Shown: positions 1 through 8,752, counted from the stretch's first letter. The stretch is DNA of 38,838 nt from Lachnospiraceae bacterium UBA6998 (GCA_002448395.1 DJXS01000091.1:1-38838); one strand, 5' to 3'. Notes: generated by a model not told the origin, from the letters alone. Program-made: numbers and translations.

Positions 1-653
1 TCATCAGAACCGAGAACCTGCTTAGCGATCTCTCTGTTGAAGATCAGGCCGCCGGAGCATGCCTGCCAGGAGGAGCCGCGGATCTTGCCGTCTGCGTCTG
101 TAACTACGTCCTTGGTGTACTGGAACTGCTTGGAAAGATCAGCGTCTGTGATTCCCAGTTCATCCAGAGGCATTGCTACGTTTACTTCAGGATCTGTATA
201 CTTCATAGCGTAGTCAGCTTCGATCAGGAAGATATCGACCTTGTCATTGTCAGCTGCTGTAGCCTGTGCTGCAAGAGCCTCGTCCAGCTTGTTCTGGTAC
301 ATGTTGTCCTTGTTGTCGGTAACTACGAAGTTGATGACTGTGTCACCGATCTTGCCGCCCTTGGTGGAATCAGCGGGATCATTCGCCTGGAATCCGGGAT
401 AGTGATCCATCATTCTGTTGGGGAACTCGTTGTTCCAGCAGTAGATGTTGACTACAGCTGCGCCGTCTGCTGCAGGTGCTGCTTCTGCCTCTGCTGCAGG
501 AGTCTCTGCTGCAGGAGCTTCAGCCTCAGCCTCAGCTGCGGGTGCCTCAGCAGGTGCGCTGGAGCTGCTTGCAGATGTGCTTCCGCCGCATCCTACGAGG
601 GATCCGGCCACCATAGCTGTTGCGAGAATCAGACTAAGTGTTCTTTTTTTCAT
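1..653 (-). CDS. Sugar ABC transporter substrate-binding lipoprotein, N-terminal part (runs off the window)
   Basis: I translated this from the minus strand; only the first 217 residues are inside the window. The start ATG follows an AGGGAGG ribosome binding site. The protein opens with a lysine-rich n-region, a hydrophobic segment and a lipobox ending LVGC, so it should be a lipoprotein on the outer face of the membrane. A long Ala/Glu/Pro/Ser linker (about residues 24-65) follows, then a solute-binding-protein fold start with VNIYCWNNEF and later FLIEADYAMKY. This resembles carbohydrate-binding proteins of family 1 ABC importers. Its neighbours are a LacI regulator and a cellobiose phosphorylase, so a cello-oligosaccharide ligand is likely; that is inference. 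The permease genes would lie to the left of the window. Confidence 0.85.
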   Translation of the reverse strand, partial: MKKRTLSLILATAMVAGSLVGCGGSTSASSSSAPAEAPAAEAEAEAPAAETPAAEAEAAPAADGAAVVNIYCWNNEFPNRMMDHYPGFQANDPADSTKGGKIGDTVINFVVTDNKDNMYQNKLDEALAAQATAADNDKVDIFLIEADYAMKYTDPEVNVAMPLDELGITDADLSKQFQYTKDVVTDADGKIRGSSWQACSGGLIFNREIAKQVLGSD

Positions 654-745
654 TGGATAAACCTCCCTTTTATTTGCCGCACACACCATTATGTACGGTA
701 TATTTTGTGTTTATATTTGCATTCCGCTTTCGCGGCAGCTGCCTT

Positions 746-758
746 TGTAACTGTTACA
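746..758. promoter_or_regulatory. 13-bp perfect palindrome upstream of the binding-protein gene
   Basis: TGTAAC-T-GTTACA lies between the lacI stop codon and the start of the binding-protein gene. It may be an operator for the transporter promoter. It differs from the TTTAAG-type dyads next to lacI and does not match a full cre box. No convincing -35/-10 pair was found beside it. Confidence 0.35.
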
Positions 759-775
759 TGACTGTCGCCTTGTGA

Positions 776-1801
776 TCACTCGGCGACTCTGTTGATATCC
801 TTGACTGTGCTTCCCTTGTAAAGTTCGCCCTCCACAACGATCGGGCGGATGATCGTCGACCTCGGATGTTCGATCAGCCTGATCAGGTTTTCCGCCGCAA
901 GCTTTCCGATCTGCTCCGTGTCCTGGCGGATCGTCGTGAGTTTCGGCTCGATGTGCCTTCCGATCCGAATCCCGTCGTAACCCGCTACAGAGATGTCGTC
1001 CGGGATCTGAAGCCCTCTCTCCCTTATCGCATTGATTCCGCCAAACCCCGCGAAATCATCCGGATACAGGATGCAGGTCGGCGGATCGCTCAGATCCAGA
1101 AGTTCCATCGTCCTTTGGTAAGTTTCCTCCGTGTTTCTGTAGTCAGCTGTCTTCAGATATTCGTCCGGCACTTCGATGCCCAGCTGAGTACAGGTTGTGA
1201 AGAAAGAGGAAACCCTTGCCTGTGTTACTGAAGAGTCCTTTCCGTGAATGTAAGCGATCTTTCTGTGCCCCATCTCATACACATATGTGACCAGATCTCT
1301 CATTCCCTTAACATTATCCGAGATCACTGCGATCCGGTTATTGAAAATGTAGTCGATCGTCACAACCGGTATGTTGCTGTCGACCAGTTCGACCACTTCC
1401 GAATCCTTAAAGTCGATACAGGCTATTACCACTCCGTCAAATCCTCTGTATCTTGCCCTCTCCAGATAAGTCATGGATCCGTGATGCATCTTGCTGCAGT
1501 TGACCAGTGTCAGGTCGTAATCCCTGAGTTCTATGGTCCTCTTGAAGCTATCCAGGACATTTGCGAAGAAATCATGGGTCAGCCCGCTTTGGGCTTCGTC
1601 TACGAACAGGACTCCGATGTTATGGGACCGGTTAGTCTTAAGGGCCTTGGCTGCTGAATTCGGAAAATATCCTAATTCTTTAGCCTTCCTTCTGACCATT
1701 TCTTTCGTTTTGGCACTTACGTCGTGCTGGTCATTCAGTGCTTTACTCACAGTTGCTACTGACACATTGCAAGCGGCGGCCAGGTCTTTCATCGAAACCA
1801 T
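776..1801 (-). CDS. LacI-family transcriptional repressor
   Basis: A 341-residue protein of the usual LacI length. The N-terminal helix-turn-helix and hinge are clear (MKDLAAACNVSVATVSKAL, then the hinge region near residues 45-58, PNSAAKALKT). A periplasmic-binding-protein-like sensor domain follows, ending with the typical SVAGYDGIRIGRHIEPKLTTI segment. The start ATG at 1801 has an AGGAG site 6-7 bases upstream. It diverges from the cellobiose phosphorylase gene and lies just upstream of the sugar-binding lipoprotein gene in the same direction, so it probably senses a cellodextrin or a derivative. A perfect 19-bp dyad just downstream of its own promoter suggests autoregulation. Family assignment is secure; the ligand is inferred from context only. 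Confidence 0.95.
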   Translation of the reverse strand: MVSMKDLAAACNVSVATVSKALNDQHDVSAKTKEMVRRKAKELGYFPNSAAKALKTNRSHNIGVLFVDEAQSGLTHDFFANVLDSFKRTIELRDYDLTLVNCSKMHHGSMTYLERARYRGFDGVVIACIDFKDSEVVELVDSNIPVVTIDYIFNNRIAVISDNVKGMRDLVTYVYEMGHRKIAYIHGKDSSVTQARVSSFFTTCTQLGIEVPDEYLKTADYRNTEETYQRTMELLDLSDPPTCILYPDDFAGFGGINAIRERGLQIPDDISVAGYDGIRIGRHIEPKLTTIRQDTEQIGKLAAENLIRLIEHPRSTIIRPIVVEGELYKGSTVKDINRVAE

Positions 1802-1850
1802 GTTTGTCTCCTGTAACTATAAAAAGCCTATTATTGTTTCGCCGCAAATT

Positions 1851-1869
1851 CGTTTAAGTAACTTAAACG
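1851..1869. promoter_or_regulatory. LacI-type operator O1
   Basis: CGTTTAAGTAACTTAAACG is a perfect inverted repeat with 9-bp arms around one central base. It lies between the LacI start codon and its promoter. Its left arm recurs exactly at 2032-2040, and a degenerate right arm recurs at 2111-2119. Confidence 0.7.
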
Positions 1870-1882
1870 TTTTTGTAGTTCT

Positions 1883-1911
1883 ACTGTATATCTAATTTTT
1901 ACATTTTTCAA
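1883..1911 (-). promoter_or_regulatory. Probable lacI promoter
   Basis: On the minus strand TTGAAA (1906-1911) and TACAGT (1883-1888) are separated by 17 bp. The 19-bp operator at 1851-1869 would cover roughly +7 to +25. Confidence 0.5.
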
Positions 1912-2031
1912 GACCATTTTCGATAATTTTAACGTATTTTCACTAAATTATTAGATTGCCACAAAATCTAACAGGTGGTTTTGTTCGAAATGACAGTCAA
2001 AACTTCTTCTTTTGGTTATTTTATTCTAAAA

Positions 2032-2119
2032 CGTTTAAGTATTTTTGGCATTGTACTACTTGTACTTGATTTTTACTAAAACTATAATGTATTCATATTA
2101 GTTTATCGTTACTTAAAAC
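2032..2119 (+). promoter_or_regulatory. Cellobiose phosphorylase promoter with flanking operator half-sites
   Basis: A strong promoter TTGTAC (2060-2065), 17 bp, TATAAT (2083-2088) drives the phosphorylase gene. CGTTTAAGT at 2032-2040 is an exact copy of one arm of operator O1. The 2101-2119 segment (GTTTATCGTTACTTAAAAC) is a degenerate dyad with the ACTTAAA arm, placed just after the transcription start. This is a repressor-loop-like layout. The rest of the 338-base gap (1802-2139) is AT-rich and holds no gene that I can support. Confidence 0.65.
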
Positions 2120-2139
2120 CGGAAAACATGGAGGGAAAT

Positions 2140-4650
2140 ATGAAATTCGGACATTTCGATGACGCCAACAGGGAGTACGTGATCACAACTCCCGAGACTC
2201 CTCTCCCCTGGATCAATTATCTCGGGAACCAGGACTTCTTCACTCTGATCTCCAATACTTGCGGAGGCTATTCCTTTTATAAGGATGCACGGCTTCTGAG
2301 GCTTACACGTTATCGTTACAATGATGTGCCGTACGACGGAAACGGAAAGTACATATATATTAAAGATGAGAATACTGTCTGGAACACCGGATGGCAGCCT
2401 TCCAAGACAGAATTGGACCGCTATGAGTGCAGACACGGCATGGGCTATTCCCGCTTTAGTTCTTCTAAAAACGGCGTAGCTGTCAGCCAGCTCAATTTCG
2501 TCCCCATGGGTGATACCTGCGAGCTCATTCTCCTTGATATTAAGAACGAATCCGGCCGGGAAAAGGATCTCAAGGTATTTCCTTATGTAGAGTGGTGCCT
2601 CTGGGACGCTGACGACGACCAGAAGAATTTCCAGCGAAACCTTTCGACCGGCGAAGTCGAAATAGAGTCCAATCTCGGTTACGAAATAAGCGGACTTAAA
2701 AAGCCCGAAAAGACTTCCATTGACAATTACAGTGAACTCGATTACGCCGCTGTCTACCATCGCACAGAGTACAGAGAGCGCAGAAATATGTATGCGGTCT
2801 TCTCCGTCAACCGTCCGATCAGCGGTTTCGATACAGACAGGCGCTCCTTCATAGGCGATTACAGAAGTCCTGCCCTTCCCGAAGTGGTCGAAAAAGGATC
2901 CTGCAAGAATACAATCGCAAGCGGCTGGTCTCCCTGCGCCGTTTTTGAACTTGATATAAAGCTCGCGCCCGGCGAAAGCACCAGCGTGATCTTCCAGCTG
3001 ACCTATGTAGAGAATCCCGTTGAAGAGAAATGGGAATCCTACGGCGTCATCAACAAGACCAAAGCGCACTCCATGATCCGCAAATATCATGACCGCGACG
3101 CTGTCATCGCAGCTTATGAGACGCTTCGCAGTTACTGGGGCGAACTTCTGAGCAAATTCCATGTCACAAGTTCCCGCCCTGAAGTGGACAGAATGGTCAA
3201 CATCTGGAATCAGTATCAGTGCATGATCACCTTCAATATGTCCCGCAGCGCCTCTTATTATGAGTCAGGAATCGGCAGAGGCATGGGCTTTAGAGATTCC
3301 TGTCAGGATCTGCTCGGTTTTGTACATCTGGTACCTGAGCGCGCCAGACAGAGAATCATCGATATCGCCTCCACGCAGTTCCCTGACGGCAGCGCATATC
3401 ACCAGTATCAGCCCCTGACCAAAAAGGGCAATGCCGATATAGGCAGCGGATTCAATGACGATCCGCTTTGGCTCATCGCTGCTGTCAGCGCTTATATCCG
3501 CGAGACCGGCGACGTCACTATTTTGACCGAGTCCGTGCCCTTTGATAATGATGACTCTCTGGCGCAGCCCCTCATGGAGCACCTGCGCAGGAGTGTGAAT
3601 TACACGATCACTCACAAGGGTCCTCATGGTATCCCGCTCATAGGCCGGGCAGACTGGAATGACTGTCTGAACCTCAACTGCTTCTCAGAGCATTCCGGTG
3701 AATCTTTCCAGACTTCCGGCCCCAGCGAAGGTCCGGTTGCCGAGTCCGTGTTTATTGGCGGAATGTTCGTCAAATATGCAGGCGAGTACGCGGATCTGTG
3801 CGATCTTATCGGACTTAAGGACGAAGCCGCAGCTATGCGCAAAGAGCGCGATATCATGGAGAAGACACTTCTCACTGACGGCTGGGACGGAAAGTGGTTC
3901 GTCCGCGCTTACGACGCGTTCAGCCACAAAGTCGGCTCCCACGAGTGTGAAGAGGGGCAGATCTACATTGAGCCCCAGGGCTTCTGCGTCCTTGCAGGCG
4001 TCGGCAAAGAGACCGGCGAAGCGCTTCAGGCTCTCGACAGTGTAAAAGAAATTTTGGATTCCAAGTACGGCATTGCCCTCTTGAAACCCGCTTATACAAG
4101 GTATCATGTGGAACTGGGCGAAGTTTCCTCCTACCCTCCGGGATACAAGGAAAACGGCGGCATCTTCTGCCACAACAATCCCTGGGTATCTATCGCGGAG
4201 ACGGTCGTCGGACGCGGAAACAGAGCCTTTGAGATCTATTGGAAGACATGCCCTTCCTGCGTTGAGGAGTTCAGTGAGATCCACAGAACAGAACCCTATG
4301 TCTATTCCCAGATGGTTGCCGGTCCTGAAGCTCCCAACTTCGGTGAGGGCAAGAACAGCTGGCTGACCGGAACAGCGGCCTGGACCTTTACAGATATCTC
4401 CCAGTACATCCTGGGTGTATATCCCACTTTGAGCGGACTTAGCATTGATCCCTGCATCCCCGATGATTTCGGTGATTTTGAACTGACCCGTGCCTACAGA
4501 GAAGGCATTTATCACATCAGCGTCAAGAATCCCGACCATGTGGAAAAAGGCGTAAAGAAAATGATCGTTAACGGCACGGAAGTTGCCGGACATGTGATCC
4601 CCTATAAAAAGGGACAGAAAGAATACCGTGTAGAAGTGATCATGGGATAA
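2140..4650 (+). CDS. cbp: Cellobiose phosphorylase (GH94)
   Basis: Phosphorolyses cellobiose to glucose and alpha-glucose 1-phosphate in the cytoplasm, saving ATP. I prefer ATG 2140 over the in-frame ATG 2128: a GGAGGG site sits 4-5 bases upstream, and the resulting N-terminus MKFGHFDDANREYVITTP is the family signature. That gives 836 residues, close to the usual 810-840. The N-terminal beta-sandwich carries GGYSFYKDARLLRLTRYRYN. The (alpha/alpha)6 barrel has YESGIGRGMGFRDSCQD and the DWND motif (residues 505-508), which carries the general-acid aspartate of the family. The RYRYN segment and the overall match favour cellobiose over chitobiose, though a related cellodextrin phosphorylase cannot be fully excluded. 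It is divergent from the LacI repressor. Confidence 0.93.
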   Translation: MKFGHFDDANREYVITTPETPLPWINYLGNQDFFTLISNTCGGYSFYKDARLLRLTRYRYNDVPYDGNGKYIYIKDENTVWNTGWQPSKTELDRYECRHGMGYSRFSSSKNGVAVSQLNFVPMGDTCELILLDIKNESGREKDLKVFPYVEWCLWDADDDQKNFQRNLSTGEVEIESNLGYEISGLKKPEKTSIDNYSELDYAAVYHRTEYRERRNMYAVFSVNRPISGFDTDRRSFIGDYRSPALPEVVEKGSCKNTIASGWSPCAVFELDIKLAPGESTSVIFQLTYVENPVEEKWESYGVINKTKAHSMIRKYHDRDAVIAAYETLRSYWGELLSKFHVTSSRPEVDRMVNIWNQYQCMITFNMSRSASYYESGIGRGMGFRDSCQDLLGFVHLVPERARQRIIDIASTQFPDGSAYHQYQPLTKKGNADIGSGFNDDPLWLIAAVSAYIRETGDVTILTESVPFDNDDSLAQPLMEHLRRSVNYTITHKGPHGIPLIGRADWNDCLNLNCFSEHSGESFQTSGPSEGPVAESVFIGGMFVKYAGEYADLCDLIGLKDEAAAMRKERDIMEKTLLTDGWDGKWFVRAYDAFSHKVGSHECEEGQIYIEPQGFCVLAGVGKETGEALQALDSVKEILDSKYGIALLKPAYTRYHVELGEVSSYPPGYKENGGIFCHNNPWVSIAETVVGRGNRAFEIYWKTCPSCVEEFSEIHRTEPYVYSQMVAGPEAPNFGEGKNSWLTGTAAWTFTDISQYILGVYPTLSGLSIDPCIPDDFGDFELTRAYREGIYHISVKNPDHVEKGVKKMIVNGTEVAGHVIPYKKGQKEYRVEVIMG

Positions 4651-4690
4651 AGATCACTGCCAGATAAATTGTTTTCATAATCCTCCTTAA

Positions 4691-4722
4691 AAAATGCCCC
4701 GGTACAGGTACCGGGGCATTTT
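4691..4722. terminator. Bidirectional terminator
   Basis: A perfect hairpin with 15-bp arms (AAAATGCCCCGGTAC and its complement) and a 2-base loop has A- and T-runs at both ends. It sits between the convergent phosphorylase and pyrophosphatase genes and should serve both. Confidence 0.85.
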
Positions 4723-4761
4723 CATATCTGTCAGTGATTGCTGTTTGGCCAAATCTGTATA

Positions 4762-6402
4762 TCACGCGTACTTACTGATTACCTTCGAAAGCTTGGGAAG
4801 CATCTGCATCTTTCTGGACACAAGACCTTCCTGAATGCTGTGGGGCTCTCCTTTTTTATCCGGATAGGCCTCAAAGAGCCAGTTTCCTTTCTCTCCCGAC
4901 GCGAACAGGATAGAACTGTTCTCCAGTGCCGAAGTAATGGAAAGGATTCCGATATCCGCGTTCTTGTTCTTTGTCAGAAGATCCAGCGCCTGCTGCATAT
5001 CTTCCGCTCTGTCCCTGTAAGGCTCTACCTGGGGAACATTTACCTTCGTGAGCATAAGCCGTACGCCCATAACGTCTTCGAAAACTATATCTCGGCTCAT
5101 CAGCTCTTCCAGAGATCCGCCCTCGTCCTCTGTCAGGGAGAAGAGTTCCTCTGAGAACTGATCGAGATCAAGACCCGCCAGAGCAGCCAGTATGTTGGCT
5201 GTTTGTCTGTCCTTGTCCGTCGTCGTGGGAGTCTGAAGGTTCATCGTATCCGACAGCAGTCCTCCGAGCATAAGGCCGGCCAGGTTTTCCTCGATCGGAA
5301 CCTGATTTTCTCTGAAGATCGTCGCAATGATCGTGCAGGTGCTTCCTACGATCTCGTTTCTGAAGCTGACCGGTCTGGACGTGGAGAAGTCAGTGACTCT
5401 GTGGTGGTCGATTACTTCCAGCACTCTTGCCTTCTCAATTCCCTTGACCGACTGAGAGAACTCATTGTGATCTACCAGGATCAGCTGCTTGTCATTATAG
5501 TTGAGGATATGGGATCTCATCGCGTATCCCACCAGATGATTGTCATCATCTACGACCGGGAACGCCCTGAACTGCGTGCGTGCCATCTTCCTGCCGGCAT
5601 CCTCCGCCAGTTCATGTCCGTAGAACTTCATGGGCTTGAGCGTCATCATCATCCTCACGGGAGGGGCAAAATAAAGATATCTGGAAGTATTCATCGCGCC
5701 GTATCCGGACGTTATGATCGTGCAGTGATGCTCCTTCGCAAGCTTAAGCACGCTCTCATCCACGGAAGTCTCCCAGATGATGATCAGCATGCCGGCTCCC
5801 TTTTCGATCAGGATCTTCTGGGCTTTCTTATTGCCGCCCGTGATCACGATCCTGTCCGTCACCTCGTAATCCTCGAGATTCTCCTTGTTCGTCATGGTGA
5901 GAATACTAACCTTACCATTAAGGTGACGCTGGTCGTCATCATAGTGGATCCGGCCGTTGATCGTCTTAGCTATATATTCTGTTGGAGTATCCTTGAGCAT
6001 AGAGTGAGAGTACTTGGTATCGTTTAACGCAATATTTGCAAGGTCTGACTTGGAAACCCATCCAATCACCAGATTGTTCTCATCGACTACCGCGAATCCC
6101 TCTCTGTCCTCTTTCTTCATAAGTCCTACCGTCTCGAAGATGGTAGTCTCCGGCGTGATCGAGTAGGGATCGGCCAGATCCACCTCGTCAAGACGCACCT
6201 GCGCTGTCTCAAGGAAAAGGGGCTTTTCAAACCCGAATCTGTCCAGCAGATACTGGGATTCCTTGTTGATCTTCCCCAAAACGCAGGGAATCGCATCATA
6301 CCCCTGTGCCTTCTTATATTCCGCGTAAGCGATCGCCGCTGCCACTGAATCCGCATGCGGATTCTTATGACCCGTTACATAAATTCTATTATCCTGTGCC
6401 AT
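4762..6402 (-). CDS. ppaC: Manganese-dependent inorganic pyrophosphatase, CBS-DRTGG type (family II)
   Basis: A 546-residue family II pyrophosphatase. The catalytic DHH domain is split by a regulatory insert of CBS, DRTGG and CBS modules (about residues 70-300), which in this family bind adenine nucleotides. Recognisable motifs are GHKNPHADS (residues 11-19), LVDHNEF (about 310), VIDHHR (about 331), LLSDTMNLQTPT, and the C-terminal substrate motif SRKMQ of the DHHA2 domain. One point is odd. The first motif is normally GHxNPDxDS with two Asp metal ligands; here His16 (codon CAT) replaces the first. Monocistronic, with a shared terminator downstream. The start ATG is preceded by GGGAGGGTATAT. 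The family call is secure; the effect of the His change is unknown. Confidence 0.92.
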   Translation of the reverse strand: MAQDNRIYVTGHKNPHADSVAAAIAYAEYKKAQGYDAIPCVLGKINKESQYLLDRFGFEKPLFLETAQVRLDEVDLADPYSITPETTIFETVGLMKKEDREGFAVVDENNLVIGWVSKSDLANIALNDTKYSHSMLKDTPTEYIAKTINGRIHYDDDQRHLNGKVSILTMTNKENLEDYEVTDRIVITGGNKKAQKILIEKGAGMLIIIWETSVDESVLKLAKEHHCTIITSGYGAMNTSRYLYFAPPVRMMMTLKPMKFYGHELAEDAGRKMARTQFRAFPVVDDDNHLVGYAMRSHILNYNDKQLILVDHNEFSQSVKGIEKARVLEVIDHHRVTDFSTSRPVSFRNEIVGSTCTIIATIFRENQVPIEENLAGLMLGGLLSDTMNLQTPTTTDKDRQTANILAALAGLDLDQFSEELFSLTEDEGGSLEELMSRDIVFEDVMGVRLMLTKVNVPQVEPYRDRAEDMQQALDLLTKNKNADIGILSITSALENSSILFASGEKGNWLFEAYPDKKGEPHSIQEGLVSRKMQMLPKLSKVISKYA

Positions 6403-6538
6403 ATATACCCTCCCGGCAATTCGGTTAAGAGCTGCTCATTTTCATAAATCAATGATATCATGTTCAATTTATCCAGACAATGAATTCCCTCCTCTAAAAT
6501 CCTGTCTTTGTGAAAGCAAAGCGCGCCCTGATTCTCTT

Positions 6539-6613
6539 TTGACAGGCACAAAATGAAGAAATTAGTATTTGCCATACTCCCCGACATCTTTTAAGATGTA
6601 TTAAGAATACATC
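6539..6613 (+). promoter_or_regulatory. metY promoter with two overlapping dyads
   Basis: TTGACA (6539-6544), an 18-bp spacer and TAGTAT (6563-6568) make a plausible promoter. Directly downstream are ACATCTT-TT-AAGATGT (6584-6599) and GATGTATT-AAG-AATACATC (6595-6613). These share the central GATGT, so the two could form alternative hairpins or a tandem operator (ACATC/GATGT/ACATC). No SAM riboswitch or T-box architecture was seen in the 250-base leader. Confidence 0.55.
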
Positions 6614-6652
6614 CGGAATACGGAGAAGACTTTCAAAGCGGAGGTAACAAAA

Positions 6653-7921
6653 ATGGAAAGAGAAACAATGTGCATTCAAGCCGGTTATTCACCTAAAAAC
6701 GGCGAGTCCAGAATGATCCCGATCATTCAGAGCACAACCTTTAAATACGATACCAGTGAAGATATGGGCAAGCTGTTCGACCTGGAGGCTTCCGGTTACT
6801 TCTATACCCGGCTTCAGAATCCCACCAACGACATGGTGGCAGCCAAGCTCGCCGCACTCGAAGGCGGCACAGCCGGTATGCTGACCTCTTCAGGCCAGGC
6901 CGCCAACTTCTTCAGCGTCTTCAATATCGCGACCTGCGGTGATCACATTGTGAGCGCCTCTACTATTTACGGCGGCACTTACAACCTTTTCAATGTCACA
7001 ATGCGCAAGATGGGCATCGAATTCACTTTCGTAGATCCTGACTGCAGCGACGAAGAGCTCGAGAAAGCTTTCCGGCCCAACACCAAGGCAGTTTTCGGTG
7101 AGACCATCGCCAATCCCGCTCTCGTCGTATTCGACATCGAGCGCTTCGCAAAGGCGGCGCACGCGCACGGCGTACCGCTCATTGTCGACAATACCTTTGC
7201 AACTCCCATCAACTGCAGGCCGATCGAGTGGGGCGCTGACATTGTCACTCACTCCACTACCAAGTATCTGGACGGGCACGACGCAACAGTAGGCGGCGCC
7301 ATCATTGACGGCGGCAAATTCGACTGGATGGCACATGCCGACAAGTTCCCCGGCCTCACCACTCCCGACGAATCTTATCACGGGATCACTTACGCCGAGA
7401 AGTTCGGTATGGGCGGCGCTTTTATAACAAAGTGCACCGCACAGCTCATGAGAGATTTCGGTTCTATCCAGGCTCCCATGAACGCTTTTCTTCTCAATCT
7501 CGGCATCGAGTCCCTGGCTGTCCGCGTGCCCAGGCACTGCGAGAACGCGCAGAAGGTCGCAGAATATCTCAGCGGCCATGATAAAGTGGCATGGGTGACT
7601 TATCCCGGTCTTCCCGGCGACAAATACTACGAGAGAGCTCAGAAGTATATGCCGAACGGAACCTGCGGCGTCATATCCTTCGGGCTCAAGGGCGGAAGAT
7701 CTGCCGCCGAGGCGTTCATGAAGAAGCTTAAGGTCGCAATGATCGCGACTCACGTTGCTGACGCGCACACCTGCATTCTTCACCCCGCCAATTCCACGCA
7801 CCGTCAGCTCTCCGACGAAGAACTGATCGCAGGCGGCGTGGGACCGGATCTTATCCGTCTCTCCGTTGGTATCGAGAATGTCAATGATATCATTGCCGAT
7901 ATCGAGCAGGCGCTGGCCTGA
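6653..7921 (+). CDS. metY: O-acetylhomoserine sulfhydrylase / aminocarboxypropyltransferase
   Basis: A PLP enzyme that makes homocysteine from O-acetyl-L-homoserine and sulfide, feeding methionine synthesis in the cytoplasm. At 422 residues it has the typical MetY length, longer than cystathionine gamma-synthases. The early YTRLQNPT motif, the SSGQAAN segment that holds PLP phosphate, VDNTFATP, and the Schiff-base lysine in HSTTKYLDGH are all present. So is the C-terminal IRLSVGIEN signature. The start has a GGAGGT site 7-8 bases upstream. Single gene with its own promoter and terminator. A cystathionine lyase is less likely given the length and the MetY-type insert FPGLTTPDESYHGI. Confidence 0.94.
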   Translation: MERETMCIQAGYSPKNGESRMIPIIQSTTFKYDTSEDMGKLFDLEASGYFYTRLQNPTNDMVAAKLAALEGGTAGMLTSSGQAANFFSVFNIATCGDHIVSASTIYGGTYNLFNVTMRKMGIEFTFVDPDCSDEELEKAFRPNTKAVFGETIANPALVVFDIERFAKAAHAHGVPLIVDNTFATPINCRPIEWGADIVTHSTTKYLDGHDATVGGAIIDGGKFDWMAHADKFPGLTTPDESYHGITYAEKFGMGGAFITKCTAQLMRDFGSIQAPMNAFLLNLGIESLAVRVPRHCENAQKVAEYLSGHDKVAWVTYPGLPGDKYYERAQKYMPNGTCGVISFGLKGGRSAAEAFMKKLKVAMIATHVADAHTCILHPANSTHRQLSDEELIAGGVGPDLIRLSVGIENVNDIIADIEQALA

Positions 7922-7951
7922 TTCCCGGACTTTAAAATGTAACAAATTGCC

Positions 7952-7988
7952 GAAAGGGCAGGCGCCGCATTGCGGCTCCTGCCCTTTC
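7952..7988 (+). terminator. metY terminator
   Basis: GAAAGGGCAGG pairs with CCTGCCCTTTC, with a smaller GCCG/CGGC pairing inside the loop. The trailing T-run is short. It may also stop the opposing phosphatase operon. Confidence 0.65.
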
Positions 7989-8032
7989 ATCTTACGTAAT
8001 CTCCCCCGTAACGCCCGGTGACCTCTCCCTTA

Positions 8033-8752
8033 TCACCAGCGCGGTCTGTTTAGAACAACCGTCGATTCTACAGATTCCACTTTAAATCTGTCTCCCTCGA
8101 TCACCATACCTGTCAGCCTGTTTCCAAACACACACCCTGTATCCAGTGCGATCATTCCCTTTCCGGGAAGCCTGCCCCATTTTCCCTCTGTGATCTCCCC
8201 CACGGGAGAACTGCCGTTAAAATAGAGCGGCACCTTGTAAGGTGTATGACCTGTCAATAGCAGTTTGCCTTCATAGTCCGTATCCCGTCCCCAGATAAGA
8301 GTTTCTATCGTATTCTTCTCCGGGTCCTCATCTTTCATACAGGCATGTGCGCACACAAATCTGTCTTCCTCGTAGTAATAAGGCATCTTCTCGTACCATT
8401 CCCGGTATTCCGAGATCTTATGCTTATGATTTATAAATGCGAACACCGTCTTCTCACCGCTGTTCATATACCACAGATCTTTATAGTCTCTTTTCCTCGG
8501 AGAATCTTTCGTGGCATCCAGCATCATCTGCTCGTGATTTCCCCTGATCAGGACACACCTGTCTCCCATCTCCTCCTTCAGATCGCGGAGGAATTTAAAT
8601 ACCTCATAGATCTTCGGACCCCGGTCGATCGTATCTCCGAGGTTGATCAGCATGTCACCGGTACTGTCAAAATCCAGTTTCTCCAGCAGTCTCCTGCATT
8701 CTTCGAAGCAGCCATGAATATCTGTGATGACCACTACGCGTTCACTTTGCAC
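8033..8752 (-). CDS. PPP-type metallophosphoesterase (ApaH/Ser-Thr phosphatase-like)
   Basis: About 239 residues with all the phosphoprotein-phosphatase metal motifs: ITDIHG (near residue 10), LGDTIDRG, RGNHE and LLTGHTPY. Members hydrolyse phosphoproteins or diadenosine polyphosphates; the substrate here is unknown. I place the start at the GTG at 8750-8752, which has a GAGAGGTG site about 6 bases upstream. A GTG three codons earlier is possible but would overlap that site. The barstar stop codon is only 12 bases upstream, so the two are probably translationally coupled. It is the last gene of the operon that begins with the NlpC/P60 hydrolase. Confidence 0.85.
   Translation of the reverse strand: MQSERVVVITDIHGCFEECRRLLEKLDFDSTGDMLINLGDTIDRGPKIYEVFKFLRDLKEEMGDRCVLIRGNHEQMMLDATKDSPRKRDYKDLWYMNSGEKTVFAFINHKHKISEYREWYEKMPYYYEEDRFVCAHACMKDEDPEKNTIETLIWGRDTDYEGKLLLTGHTPYKVPLYFNGSSPVGEITEGKWGRLPGKGMIALDTGCVFGNRLTGMVIEGDRFKVESVESTVVLNRPRW

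Noticed and set aside
724..735. CCGC-TTTC-GCGG hairpin as a lacI terminator
   Set aside because: The stem is only 4 bp and no T-run follows on the minus strand.
402..761. A Cys/Ser-rich plus-strand frame
   Set aside because: Antisense of the Ala/Glu-rich linker of the binding lipoprotein, whose lipobox and ribosome binding site are on the minus strand.
2113..3162. A 349-residue minus-strand frame opposite cellobiose phosphorylase
   Set aside because: Shadow of a strongly supported GH94 gene; no recognisable domain.
6403..6652. SAM riboswitch or methionine T-box upstream of metY
   Set aside because: No SAM-I core or T-box sequence was found; only short dyads.
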